The notes under the pieces are model-generated. The model was not told the origin of the DNA. It saw nothing but the letters and a program-made list of their open reading frames with translations, and searched no databases. From the NCBI RefSeq assembly GCF_035582795.1, contig NC_134383.1:7501-71500 (forward strand): a stretch of DNA of 64,000 nt, written 5' to 3'. Made by a program: the position numbers and the translations under genes. The stretch comes from Mycteria americana (Eukaryota; Chordata; Aves; Ciconiiformes; Ciconiidae). Below, in pieces: positions 46,460-59,200 of this stretch; position 1 is the first letter of the stretch, and the number at the start of each line of letters is the position of its first letter.

Positions 46460-47011
46460 TGTAGTCTAACAGGAGCCGGTGGAAGGCCAGGGCTTACATA
46501 AAGCTGATTAAGGGGGGATTCAGACTGGAAAGGGGAACGTCTAAACAAGAATTACTCTCCTTGGGCGTAAAGCACATCCTGGAGAAATATGCAAGCTAAT
46601 TAAGATGTTTTGGGAACCGTCTGAAACTACTAGTAGCAGTGTGAGAAGAAGCACCCTCCCGCAAACTATCCTCATTATAATCCTAAAAGTCACACCCCTC
46701 GAGCTGGAGACCCCGGCCCAAGCAGAGAGCCCTCACCTCTGAGCATGCGCAGAATATTAAAGTCGCACTGTAGCTTTAAGTTGAAATAAAAGAAATGTAG
46801 ACCAATAGAAAACTGCTTTGTGTAATTAGTTATGCATATACATAACTAGACTGTGTAAATACTGTACCTGTATGACCGAACTCTGTGCTAGCTTTGTGGA
46901 GCTACCGCCCAGCACCCATCTCTGCGCAGACATGAAATAAAATACCTCTGCCCTGCATGTATATTGGCGAGTCACACACCGGGTAAACGACCTCACACTT
47001 GCGGGATAACA
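46460..47011 (+). mobile_element. Solo LTR of the ERV-B family
   Basis: 552 bp, TGTAGTC...GGATAACA, the reverse complement of the LTRs at 14248 and 31853. It has an AATAAA near 46935. No primer-binding site or internal sequence follows, so this is a solo LTR left by recombination. Its 4-bp flanks, ACAG and AGAG, differ at one base, so a target duplication is possible but not clear. Confidence 0.9.
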
Positions 47012-50000
47012 AGAGGACAAGAAACAAGGGAAAGCAGGGCAGGCTAAGGGAGAAGAAAATGCTGAAGTGGGCGCTCGTGAGGGAGAGGGCAGGGCTCTCC
47101 CTGATCCGCTAAGGCACCCCGAGAAGCTGTAGCTGACCCTCCCAGGGTACTGCCGCATGTCCGGGGTCAGCCCAAGGTTTTGGTACCGCTCATGCTTTCC
47201 GGGGCTGACACGGCCATCTCGAGAATCCCTTGCCTCCTAGAAGCACCGCAAAGGCTACAGCCCTTGCCATGGCCTTAAGGACTGCAAACTCGTGTATCGG
47301 CATTTGGCAAAAAGGGCTGTTCAGAGACAACAGTCTTACAAAAGAGGACTACAAATCAACTGCCTCCTGGAACTTCGAGAAAGCCAAAGCCCAACTCGCC
47401 GCATTCCAGCAGACAGGAAGTCAGACTCGGGGTCAGGTTTTGATTTCCATGTGGTTTAATAAGTTAAGAGGTTCAGCCATTACACAGCAATGGAATTCTT
47501 CTTCAATATTTACAAAGGTGCAAGAACTTCATTCATTTAGTCCAAATTAAGTCATTTTATTCTCATCTCTTAAACAGCTACACAGTTCCTATTTTTTTCC
47601 CCTCTAAACAATCTGGGGTTCAAATAATCCACCCAGAGAGAAGGCATCAAAGTACAAAAGAGCACGCACAAGGAGGGGCGCTAATTCAAATTCAGCGCGG
47701 GTATTTGGTCCAGTACCTGTACGAGCAAGGAAAGGTAGTGTGGAGCAGTCATGCCTGTAGAAGGAGCTGCGGTATCGCGAGTACACAAAGACCTTTTCCA
47801 GAAGTCTGACCACCACTGGGATTGTTACTCTACCATGACACTCACCGTGACCTAGAGGGAGGGAAGGGAGAACACCGCAAAAGACCCCAAAACACGCAAA
47901 CGCCAGCCATGCAACACTCAAGCACCTCACCAGCTACCCAGAAATGAGTTCTCTGTAGGTTGAGCAAACAATGAACCAAAAGAAGCCGTCGCAGGAAGGA
48001 AGCAGCATTGCTAAAGACAAAACAGTGGAACGAAAACATTTCTAAGCGTACGCTTTGCCACGCGCCCAGTTCTAGTTTAGAAACAAGCACGTGCCCGTGG
48101 CCCTCCTATATCGGTTTGAAGAGGTTTTCATTACGCTTCCTTCTGACTAGCTCTCTACCCGAGTGGTCTCCCCTCGCTCTCCCACACTTCATCCAATCTG
48201 CCTAAAAACCCTTCCTCAACTACATAAGCAGCGAGGGTGCTTGCAGGGGCAGAAGTTGGACTTGCTTGCTCAAGTCTGCCCCTGCAGAGGTCCGTGTAAG
48301 AAATATTTTGTGGACGCCACAGAAGCTGGTAAGGCCGCTCTCCTGACTCACCGATCGGCCCTGCCGTCCTCAGTCACTCGGCAGCGTGACCAGTACAGGC
48401 ATTCACAGAGCACGCTCTAATTACAAGTGCACGCAAACACGCGCGCACGCATGCGATCCCTCTGCCCTCGAACACGCAGCCTTTGAGCGCCCTGTCCAAG
48501 CACCGGGCCTCAGTCAGACATCCATCACGCTAAAGCCTACGGCACACCCAAAACACTGAGGTTTTGCGGTTCCCTCCATTTCTTCCCATGCCTGTTTTCT
48601 CTCCCCTCAAGAGAATACCCCTCGCGGGCTGATGGCGAGGGTTTTTTCGATGGGGAGGCTCTTAAAAAGCCTTACCAAAACATGGGGAGAGGATGTATCC
48701 AGACAAAAACATACTTACAAGCATACTTACAGCTAGAGAAATCTGTTTTCTTCAGAGAAAGTAAAAATACACACCATACGTAAATTCTAGTAACTCTGTT
48801 CAGCCAAAATAGCAAAAACAAAAAACAGCCAAACCAAAACATGTACTTTGGCTTCATTTAGCAGTCACCGTTTCTACTTGTGTAGCCAGCAGTAAAACAC
48901 AGCATTTGGAACGCAGGCCCTCATAAGCAGGTTGAACTCCTTCAGAAGCCTCCATGCATTCAAGCTTGCCACTCTGCCTCTCCTCTTCCCCACATATCCG
49001 GTCGAGGACCGATTTCACAAGGTGCAAATATTGAGCCTACCCTGAGACAGCAACCTGGCAGCTGCAGATCATTCGAGTCTAAGAAGTTAGACGGCGGCCC
49101 GCGCCGTGCACTGGGGTTGCTCCGTGGTCCCAGGCATTATGCAATGGCACAGACCCCACAATGGCGCTGAGGTGAGGGCATGGGTATCCAGAAGAAGTTA
49201 AACAGGGAAAAGCAGATTTCAAAGAGCATTTCTTCTGTCTTAAAGCCAGAAGCACAAGCAGGGATTAAATACAAAAGAGATTTCTTTAAGCAGCCGTTCT
49301 ATGGGGGGGAAACTCCCTGGGACTCTGTCTTTATAGTTTCTGGAAGCCAAAGACCTATGTGACCTTCCCTTTCCTTCCAAGAAGATCAGGATAGAAGAAT
49401 TGTTTCTCACGCCAATAATCACACTGGCCCCACAAGGTGGATTCGTTACCATTCTTGGCTTCAGGAAGCCGGGAGAGTCACCCGTGCTCGCATAGCCGGG
49501 ACTAACAAAACCAGCCGCCTACTACCTGGGGGATGAAAACAACTGTGCATGCGAGAAAGGAAGCCACGCACGGATACGAAGAGAAAGGATCAACACATTA
49601 ATCAGGAGCGTATCAGCCCTAGAAAACTCCTGGTTCACACAGCTGAGCCAATCCCCCTTATCCCTCTGTCCCTCAAACAGCAGTTTACCCAAACACCCTG
49701 AGAAACATTCTGCACTTACCAAGAACATGTAGAAGAAGATAAAAGGTTACAATATCAGTCCTACGCTGTACGACTTTGGGAAGCAACGAAATGGCAGAAA
49801 GTACATCTCCGCTAGGAAACACGAGCATGTGCGGGAGTTAACATTTGGGGATGCGCTCTGTCAGCACTTGACAATATCCCTTTCCTTTGCAAGCTATCTA
49901 AGCAGATACAAACTTTCACAGCAATTTACTGCCCATGATAAAGAGCACTGCCAAAAATTCAAGGGAAGATACACGCCAACCGTCGCGTGTCCCATGCGCC

Positions 50001-53000
50001 GTTCGTTCCACAGACCGCAGCCCAGGAGACTGCCAGATGAGCCTCTGCCAGGTCAAAGCTCAAAATCAAGAACAGTACCTCCGCTGCGATTCATCAGCAG
50101 GCATAGCTTGGAGCCAACAAACCGGGAAGAAATTCAGGAAGGCCCACGGACGTGCGGCAGGAATTGCCCCTTTAACAGGGCCAGAAAGGGATCTTTGCTT
50201 CCCAAGGCTGGTGAGGAACACAAGTTTCGGTTTTACTCCTAGCTTTCCTATCGCCTCCTTCCTCCGAGACAGAGCAAAATATTCCGGTCGAAATCTAGGT
50301 ACATGTTCGTTGAGCACAAACCTCGCTCGCCTTTTCTGCCTCCAGTCTACAGCGACAAGGACAACGCTCGCTAGCCCTCGCGGCCCTCCTTGCGTACACG
50401 AGCCCCAGATTCACGCTTTGGAAGCACCAGTGGGAGCCTCGGGCATTCGCCTCCAGCTGCTCTGCACCAAGACAGCTCAAGCTGCTCTTGTGGTTTAAAG
50501 AAAAGAATACAGGACTATTAAATGAGACTCGTGGAAGGTCCTGCGATAAACCCGCAACTGAAGAGCTCCTGGCTCTTCTGAAAGTTCCCTTCCGTTCAAA
50601 CCAGCATTTCTAATGCAAGGTTTCACAGCCATCCCACTAGAGAAGCGGTGCTGTCTGGGCTCAGCCAGCACTCTTCATTCAAGGCAACCTTGACATGGTA
50701 TTAAAAAAGAATAAACAAAAACCAAAAACGGAGTGTCAAGTACCACCAGCAACAGTGGCAGAGTCATAGCGGGGACGGTGCAAGAGAGAATGCCAAACTG
50801 GAACCAAACCCCAAGGCTCTGGGAACAAGGGCACGCCTGCGAAGGACAGCGCCGCGTGCGACGCCGCACCGACCCAGCAAAGGAAGGTTACGTCAAACCG
50901 GCGGCCAGATCGCTAGAGGCAAGCTGCAGATTGCCAACTTCCACCAGCTCTGCAGCAGGAACTGGTCACTCGCATCGAGGAAAATGATTTTCAGCGAGAA
51001 ACAGTGAGCGCTCCGACATCCATAGCGCATGGAGCTGCGAACGAAGCCACACTATCGTGTGGACGAGGAAAGAAACAAAGGATAAAAGACATGAAAGAGC
51101 TCGGGAATGACAGAAAGACTCCCAGACCAAAACAAACAGATGGAGAAGAGGTTCCTGGTCAGCCAGCTGGACCAGTCTGATTTCTCACACATGCCCAACC
51201 TCATGGGGAATAGGCAGGAAAAACAGGAAAGAGAGTCCCTCCTGCTGGCACGCACCAGCGCTTTCAATCCAAGTCCCGGGCGACTCTGGCCCTCCCTGCC
51301 TCCAGACACTTTCAACAGATGCTCTGAAACTCCCACCTGCAAATCCTTTCGCAGCAGCGTACCAAACACATTCTGGTCTTTGGAAATGGCACGCGACGGC
51401 CGTATCGGTAAGCCAGGATTTGTCCTTCCGAAGAACGTGACGCTGTTTTACACGCACCGTCAAGAGAACAACTGCTTTTTCAGTCGGTCGCATCCTGCGT
51501 AAGGCGGGGCGACAGCCCCCACCCCGGGAGGTACCGTAACAGGAGAGCAGAGCTAGCGAATCCAGTCAGGCCTAGGCAATCGCTCTTCAGTGAGGTTTTT
51601 CCTCCACTTTGCCCCCTCTCCTTAACTCTACAACCCACAGGAGAGCAGCAGCTTCCGTTCAAACCAGGCACGCCGGCAGGGCACAGGCTTTTCTCCAAAG
51701 AGCATCGTTACGCTATCCGAATGGGGACTCTGGGGATATTCGCAATGTGCGTGTGTCAGGAGACCAGAAAACTGTTTGTCTAGACCGGAAGTCTCCTCCC
51801 GTGCAAGGAGTCGATTTTCCCCTGCGTGCCTCTCCCTCCACAAATACCCACCGTTTGAACATGGCGGATCGGGTTTGCTAGAAGAAATGAAATACCGGAT
51901 GCAACCAAGAAAGGCTCCTTCTACTACAGGAAACCATTTCATCAGCGAAAACACGTAAACTCTTGCCTCTTTCCACCACGTGGCTTCAGGCTCCACGTCA
52001 GACTGCCCTTTTGCTAGCATCACCACATTCCTCACCGTCCATCCCCAGCGTGGTGCCGGTCCCCGGCGTGAGAACCGCGAGAGTGCGAGAGGCCAGGCGC
52101 TCCGCAGGTGTGGAAGACAGCCCGATGCCCCGCTGGCAACACCCCCAACTGCCCCCGAGGGAAAGGATTCTGTGCATACAATGGCTGGCGCGCGCGTGCA
52201 GCACAGCCCCTTCCCCATTCAAGAACACAGATGCGGAAAGAAGGCTGCGTCACAGGGTGGCAGCACCGACAGCACCGACCAGACGTTCTTGCAAGGATGC
52301 GGGCTTCTACAAAAACTCTCCCAGTGGTTAAAACTTCCTTCTTCTTAGAGAATCCTTCCTTCATCAGCATAGCACAGAAAGCAGGCATCCCTCAGCACTG
52401 TCCAAACCAGAGACCGTTCCAATGGCAGAGCCAGGTGGAGAACTGCAGCTTGTTCTCCCGACAGCTCACAGCCCAGGAATGCATCGCCCCGCACCACACC
52501 TCAGTCAGGTTACGGCCTCTGCACCAAGCAGAAGCAACGAGAGCGTTTAGACGGCCAGCGACCATGTCATTCTCTCTCGCTAGAAGAGCTGAGCGAGGCT
52601 ACATCCCACACTTCTCGGCAACGTAGCTAACCCGGTAGTTTCTCGACCTTTAACTCTTGAGGGTTGCGACCTGAGAGGGCCCCCCCGCCTTTCCAGGATG
52701 CACCCGGCGATGCCAGACAGCTATGCAGGCAGAGTCGCTTCTGCAGCTCCTGGGACCCCCGCAGGGATTAGCATGCCACCTGGATTTTCTGGGAGAGCAC
52801 GGTGGGATATGACAGTCGGAGACGGCTAAGCCAAGGCAGACGAGCAGCCTAAGCCCCGAGTTTGCCACCTCTGCTCCCCAACTGGCATAAAGCACTGGGG
52901 TGTCTTCCCTCAGCCAACGTTGGAAGGAACTGGACTGCAGGTCACAGATACCGCGGAGTGGGAAGACAAGAGACTAGAAAAGGATCTCTGCACAATCTTT

Positions 53001-53020
53001 CCGACGGGCTTCTCCCTCCT
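47012..53020. other. Six kilobases without a recognised gene; may include the C2CD2L 3' UTR
   Basis: The part next to 53020 is likely 3' untranslated sequence of C2CD2L. I could not find a convincing minus-strand AATAAA close to the stop, so its end is not set. A minus frame at 47604-47851 with an acceptor-like CCCTCTAG looks somewhat like a terminal exon but matches nothing I know. The rest looks unique and non-coding. Confidence 0.4.
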
Positions 53021-53241
53021 TCAGTTCTCACCTGCTGTTGTGCTGTCGCTAGCTTTGGGTTTGGATTTAGACTTGAAGGAGAAGCGCTTGATGAGGCGGC
53101 GGGAGAAGCTGCCAGCTTTCTTCCTGGTGGCGGAGTTGGCGGCAACGTTGGATAAGTCATCGTGTGACTGGCTCAGGCCCGCTTCCTTCTGCTTGCTCCT
53201 CCTCCGGAAGATGAGCTTGGTACCACTCCGAAGAAAGCTAA
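53021..53241 (-). CDS. C2CD2L: C2CD2L last coding exon, polybasic membrane-binding tail
   Basis: 221 bp to the stop. Acceptor TGTCTTTGCAG. It encodes [45 protein letters not shown] and ends STTAGEN. The Ser residues amid Arg/Lys are the expected phosphorylation-controlled plasma-membrane anchor. The last codons lie across CAG-GTGAGA, a strong donor-like site. Confidence 0.94.
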
Positions 53242-56200
53242 CTGCAAAGACAGAAAGGAAGGAGACGGAAACCACGATAGTATCCTGCCCTGGCAAGCCT
53301 CGGGGGCAACAACGCACTCGGCCGCTCTTGGATGAGCGGCAAAGACCTCTTCCACCCCAAGTGGCGGAAGCACTCGTCAGGTCAGCGAATCCCAGCTCCC
53401 AGCCACAAGGCAGTCTGCGTTCAGGACAGACTGCAATACCGACAAGCTGCTTCACTAAGCACGCCGTTACATGTCCCCTCTGTGTAAACTTCCTTTTACG
53501 CAACAATGTCCTCCCTTCAGTAGAAGTGTGCAGAATTGTAATAGAAAGCTAAGGCTCATATGAATGGAAAACAAGTGAGAATGTCTGCCTGTGGAGACAC
53601 AGGGAGGAACACACAACAGGGAAAAGGCCTCTCAGACTAGCCCGTCTCAAGGGCACCTGGATTAGCCAGTCATCGAGCCCCTGGAACAACTGCCCAGGGT
53701 TCCACAAGATGCCCAAATCTGGAGACAAATGGCGGCAATGGCTCCAGATGACTCATGCGGGCGGGACAGGATGGAGATGCCAATCGCCATCGGCCCCAAA
53801 TGGGTGCAAAAAGGCATATTCAAAACCTGCACACCATACAATGCTACAACAGTATTTCCTACAGAGGGGGCTTGCTTTCTGTTTTCTTCCTTCTCTTCCC
53901 CGCCCGACAGGTCTCTCAAGAATCTGGGCCACGCACCTTTCTACCTGCTGACGTGCAAACAAGGGGCCACCGCAGTTCAAACTGTACCTGGTTGTACCAG
54001 GGTACAACCCCCTGAAACTTGTCCCACTCTTGTACTCTCAGCAATCGAGATCTTGGCTTGTGCTTGTTTATGTAAGTTTGTAGCTAACTGAGACCATCAT
54101 GGCTACAAGCAGACAAATCCAAGGTGTGCGACCTGCCTAACTGACACAAGCCCAGAAAGCCCAGAACAGCAGCTCGGTCAGGTCAGGCCCGCTCCATCGT
54201 TTAAAAGCAGAGAGTTTGCGTGGACACGCTACTTTGATGCTAACAGAGAAAGAGGGAGGGCATCAAGGCCCGTACAATCCACATTGTTGGGCGGCCTCCA
54301 TTTCCGCGCCAGAGGCAGCTGAATTCAGAGGAGGAATCATTATTTATGGATGCGTGTCTAATCTGTGGACCCAGAGGCCAGGGAGTGAAAAGTGTTCTCA
54401 GGACCATGTGAGCTGCACAGGGTTCCCATCTAAGAGAGCACAGAAACCGAAAAGGCCACAGGAATTGGACACCTGCAAATAGAGGAGTTTGGAACCGCTC
54501 CAACAGGAAGCGTGGGAGAGAGGCAGGCTCTTCCAGGCTCCAGAAGAAGCCGCTCTTCGCCACGCCGAAAGCTGGCTGCAGCCCCCACGCTCGGGTGGGG
54601 AACTCAGATGTCACTTTGTCCTCAAGTACAACAGGCTAACATTAGCTACCGTCTAACGGTTCATCCTTACCTTTGTGATCTTTCAAGCTCCTGGTCTCAA
54701 GGGCTCCCGTGGAGCCAGTTTCAGACTCAACATCTTCCACCGATGGTCTCTCAGAGATGTCCGATCGCGTCGTCTCATCCAGCTCCTGACTGGCTCTTTG
54801 TCCCGACGGCGATGATTCCAGCAGCTGTGACGATTCGGTAGAATCGTGCATCCGGTCAGCTGCACCCTCTGCCACAGAATCCCCGTACGCCGTGGCCTCC
54901 AGGGATGCAGCATAACCCAGAGAAAGTGCCATTTCATCTTGAGCGATAGGTACCTGGAGGGGAGTCAGAAGGTCAGGCAGACAGGAAGACAGGGTCTAAA
55001 GGATCGCATTTATCTCCCTTCCTCCATCCACACCTACATATGGATGCTCCAGTTCCGATCCTCAGTGCTAGACAGCACCAATGTGCAATCGTCACTCTTT
55101 TGCTGAAACATACTGGAACACGGCCAATTCTAAAGCATTCCACAGCACTTCCCTCCCTCCTGTAGGCAAGTCTGAGGAGAACTCCTTAGATTCTCCACGA
55201 GGTTCCCAACCAGCTACGGCAGCAGCCTCCTCTTCTGCGGCTGCCCTTTGCGAACTCCCACCGGCAGCTACCCTGCAGGCCGGCGAGGTACCTTCGACAC
55301 TCACTGGGAAGCAGTGACAAGCTGCAAGGAAGCAGTGAAAGGGCTCTGCCGAGCAAGTCGTCTGTGCTGGAACCTTCCCACACCGGTCCCTACGGGACAG
55401 GGTGGTTTCACGCACACATCCCTAGAAACAACGTCCCAGATTGGAAATGGAGCCCCCTAACTACCAGAGACCTTGGAAACTCCCGAGATGATCAGCGTGC
55501 TACGTTTTGTTGGGGTCTTCTTGGCGGGCTTGTTATTCGTCTCGGTTAGCTGCCTGATTGCCGTCTCGGCCACCGGATCCAAGCCATTGGGCATATGGCT
55601 ATCCCCTGAGCACAAGAAAGATACCGATGCTTGAAATAGCGACCTTCGGCATGGGCAAGAGGTCGCTTGCTGCCTGCAATGCTTGCAATAGGCAACTACA
55701 TGTGCACGAAGGTAGAGAGCAGAATTTATTACGGACTTGCCCGAATAAACCAAAGGAAGGAAGCTCTATATAGCTCTCAGCTCTTTTAGGCACCTGAAAA
55801 GTTTGCTTTCCCACCAAGCATTATCATTAAAATACCCTTCCCACTCGACAAAGACTTCCAAAGACTCCCCAGAGTTTGGGTAGCCTTGGCTGCAAACAGT
55901 CAAAATGGCCGCAGCGCCCTGTCCCGGAGACAGAGCCCGGAGTACAGGGTGATCAAAGCTCTTGGGGTCTGGATAGCCTGGAATGTCCTTGTCAAGCAAG
56001 GAAACACCCAGCATCACAGACGGGATAGCCAAAGTGGAATTTCTTTTACCTGCCCCCACCCACCACCACCCCTCCGCCGCCACCTTCACTTGGGCACTTG
56101 GGCATTCTCTTCTGCAGCAAACGCAGACGAGTTCAGTGACCCACATTCAGACTGTCGCTCTCCAAGAAGGGCTAAGGAACGCAGTCGCTCCAGTAAGAGC

Positions 56201-59200
56201 CTCTGATTTCCAAGCACTTACGGCTACCGCTGGGCAAGGGGCCGCGAGGGCAGCCACCCTCCAAAAGCACTGTTGTCTTCTTTTCAGTCACTTCCACCTT
56301 GGAAGGCGACCTTGATGGTGAATCTTCACAGTGAGAGAGAGGCAGAGACACAGAGACACCAGTAAGTGAAGATGAAGCTTAGGCAACTTCACTACTGCAT
56401 CGTGGCCCGCTACACACGCCCCCAAAAAGCCTCGAGTGTTCACAGAGAGCCTGCAGAGGCTGGCTCCGTGAGGGTTTCTGGCAACAAAGTAGTAAAAAGC
56501 CTACTGGAAAAAGACGCGTGAAGCAGCCCCGTCGTGAGACCCCGTTCATGCTGTTTCCCAGCCCCACCTCATGGAATATCCAGCACTACATTGATCAGGA
56601 TGCCAAATTGCAATCGGCAACAACCACTACTAAGGTCAACGTGCTTTTGGCTCTGCATTCAGTACGTACAGCGTTAACTTCTTTAGCAGTGAAGAAAATA
56701 GAGGAAGAGTGGCAAAACGCTTAGCCCGACATCACGCAGAGGTTATGCGGCAGCATACACATTAAGAGTTGGGACCTCCCGCCACCAAAGAGCATCACAG
56801 AGGCTGGTCCCTCTCTCACCTCCCCCCAAACCCAGGGCTGCATCAATTCCCTCCCCCAAGGCTACATGAGTCTCCAGCCAGCTGCAAGATGCTAAGGGAA
56901 TGGCGACGATGCCCGAGTTCCAACCCGGAAGTGCCATGCAAGGTGTGAGTCTGCAACAACCGCAACATAAAATGGCTAAACGGTTTTGCTACTGCCTGTG
57001 TGAGCGGCCTCGGGAATATCGTGGCCGAGTCTGCACCCCCATAGCGGCCATCGTACAAGACGCCGTGGGCAGCCCCCCCTGTCGTGGGGCAGCCTCACCC
57101 AGTTTACAGTCTGCCTTGGGCCGGGACTGAATCGTGGTGACAGTAGTCACAATGGTGCCGTCAGGCATGATGGTCCGGTCCATCTCCACCTTCTTAGTGG
57201 GGGTGATGCTGGTTCGCAGAGATGTGGCGTGCTGAGCATTCAAAGATGCAGGAGACTCCTGAAATAGCAGCTACAAAGAGTAAAGCACAGCTCAGAGAGG
57301 CTCTCTTCCTCCCAGATGGAAAGGCAGGCATAGGGGTGACAAAAGCTATTGCTCTGGACACCGAAGAGCCATCCCCACTACAATGTCGGTTGAATGGAGG
57401 GAGGCTTAGGGACTGAGTGCCAGGCGACACCCTTCCTCAGCCTAAGGGTCTGCTAGTCCCCTGTGACAAGCCCATGCTAATCACACTCGTCTCCAGCTAG
57501 AGGCTCACATCGTGAACGCTTCCGGAGCGCACCCTCGTGCTGAGTGTATGGAGTTGTGAGCTCACCTCCAATATAATGGTAGCTTCAGCCGCCAGTGACC
57601 GCCCAGCTCCTGGGGCCAGCGAGCAGACCTGTCTCCCAGATGGTTGTTTGCCCAAAGAATCAAGCAAAAGTGTGGCATGTGCCAGCAGCACATCTGCGAG
57701 AAGGAACAGGAAAACAAAACACACTGCATGACCTCAGCACCTCAGATGTCTCCCGGGCAACCCCTGCTTTTGGGAAGCAGCCCTGGGGGCCAACGAAGCA
57801 GATCCCCATGACTCCAGTAGCCCCCAGGTTTGAGGGGAGGAGGGGGCTGGCAGCGTTCCTCCGCTCCTCTTTACCAATCCAGAAATCGACTCCCTTAGAG
57901 GTGGCCATTGTGCGGCCTCCATCAAAAATAGGTGCTGCGGTTAGTCCCTGACCGAATACAAATGAACAGAGTTAAAAGCCTTCTGCAACGTTCTTCCAAT
58001 ACACGGGGGCAAATCCCCACGTCCCCCTCCCCGCTTCAGAGCGGAGACGGGCGGGCCACGGGAACCTCCTGGGTACCAAAAAGGTCAGAGTAAGAGCATT
58101 TCACTAAGAACAGACTCCAGAGTCTGTTCGTGCAGTCAGAGGCTCACGTAAAATTGGATCTGAAAAATCCTTTGCAAAGTTCATCACATGTCGTACAGAC
58201 ACAGAACTACCACAGGCTCAAAGCACAGGAAGTCCCTTAGGCATTTTTGTCTCCTCGTCTTACGATCCATCTTACGGCTGCCCGTACTCACTTCCCCCTC
58301 CGTCACCGTTCCCCAGCACCTGTAGCTTCAGCTCTTTACTTCTAGGTCCCAACTCCCTGTTGAAACAGAAAAAGACGGGCTAGTATCAGGCAATCTTTGC
58401 AGAATGGCCACGGAGCAAACAACCCCATTCCATATCTTCCCTCCCTCAAATCTCACACGCCTCATCACCTTTTCCAAAGCTCCAGTACACGTGCACCGCT
58501 TTGGAGGACACAACAAGAGGCAGCACACTACACCGAAGAGAACTCCGGTTCATGTCCCCTGCAGGGCTGTGTAGGCTGCCAGGGGAAGTTGAGAGGGCAA
58601 TCTCTCTGGAAGGCCGAGATTTATGCTCCAGGCCTTCTGCACCTGCCACTCCCACACGCTGCCCACGATCGACACTTCTGCCCATCCAGTTACAACACCG
58701 AGCGTCCGGGGGAGCGGGAAATAAGTATGCAAGCTGGGGCCAATTGCCAGAATCGGTAGCCCGGCAGGCGGGCAGCACAAACACACGCTGCCCTGCAGCG
58801 CGGACTTCACCTCTGCACCGTATGCATCAGTTACTGCAGTGCGGTAATGACACCCAGAGACCATGCCGGTCTGCCTCCACTGTGCCAGCCGGAAGGAGGG
58901 CAGACACTTACAGAAAGAGCTCCTCGTTCCACTCCATCTCTGCTGCAGCACCGGCACTGCCAGCTGTCACCGGCCTCGTCCGCTTCTGCTGCGAGGGGCT
59001 GTCTAGCTCTGCCACGCAGCGTATCTCCCCAACTCCTGCAACAGAGGGACAGAGCGCACGCACGCGCTCATCAACACAAGACAGCGGCTTGGCGGATGCA
59101 CGCCACTCTTTTCCATTCAGACCCACCCAAAACATCCACTTGCTCCAATCTCACCACCTGCGCGCTTGCCCCTGCAGATCAGCAATGTTTTCACGCTTAC

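Noticed and set aside
47230-53000. Neighbouring 11q23-type genes such as HINFP or DPAGT1
   Set aside because: I looked for zinc-finger arrays and other recognisable exons of the usual neighbours and saw none in either strand.
56518-56724. Plus-strand frame of 68 codons in a C2CD2L intron as a nested gene
   Set aside because: It is short and isolated, with no start context, splice sites or known domain. It is consistent with chance.
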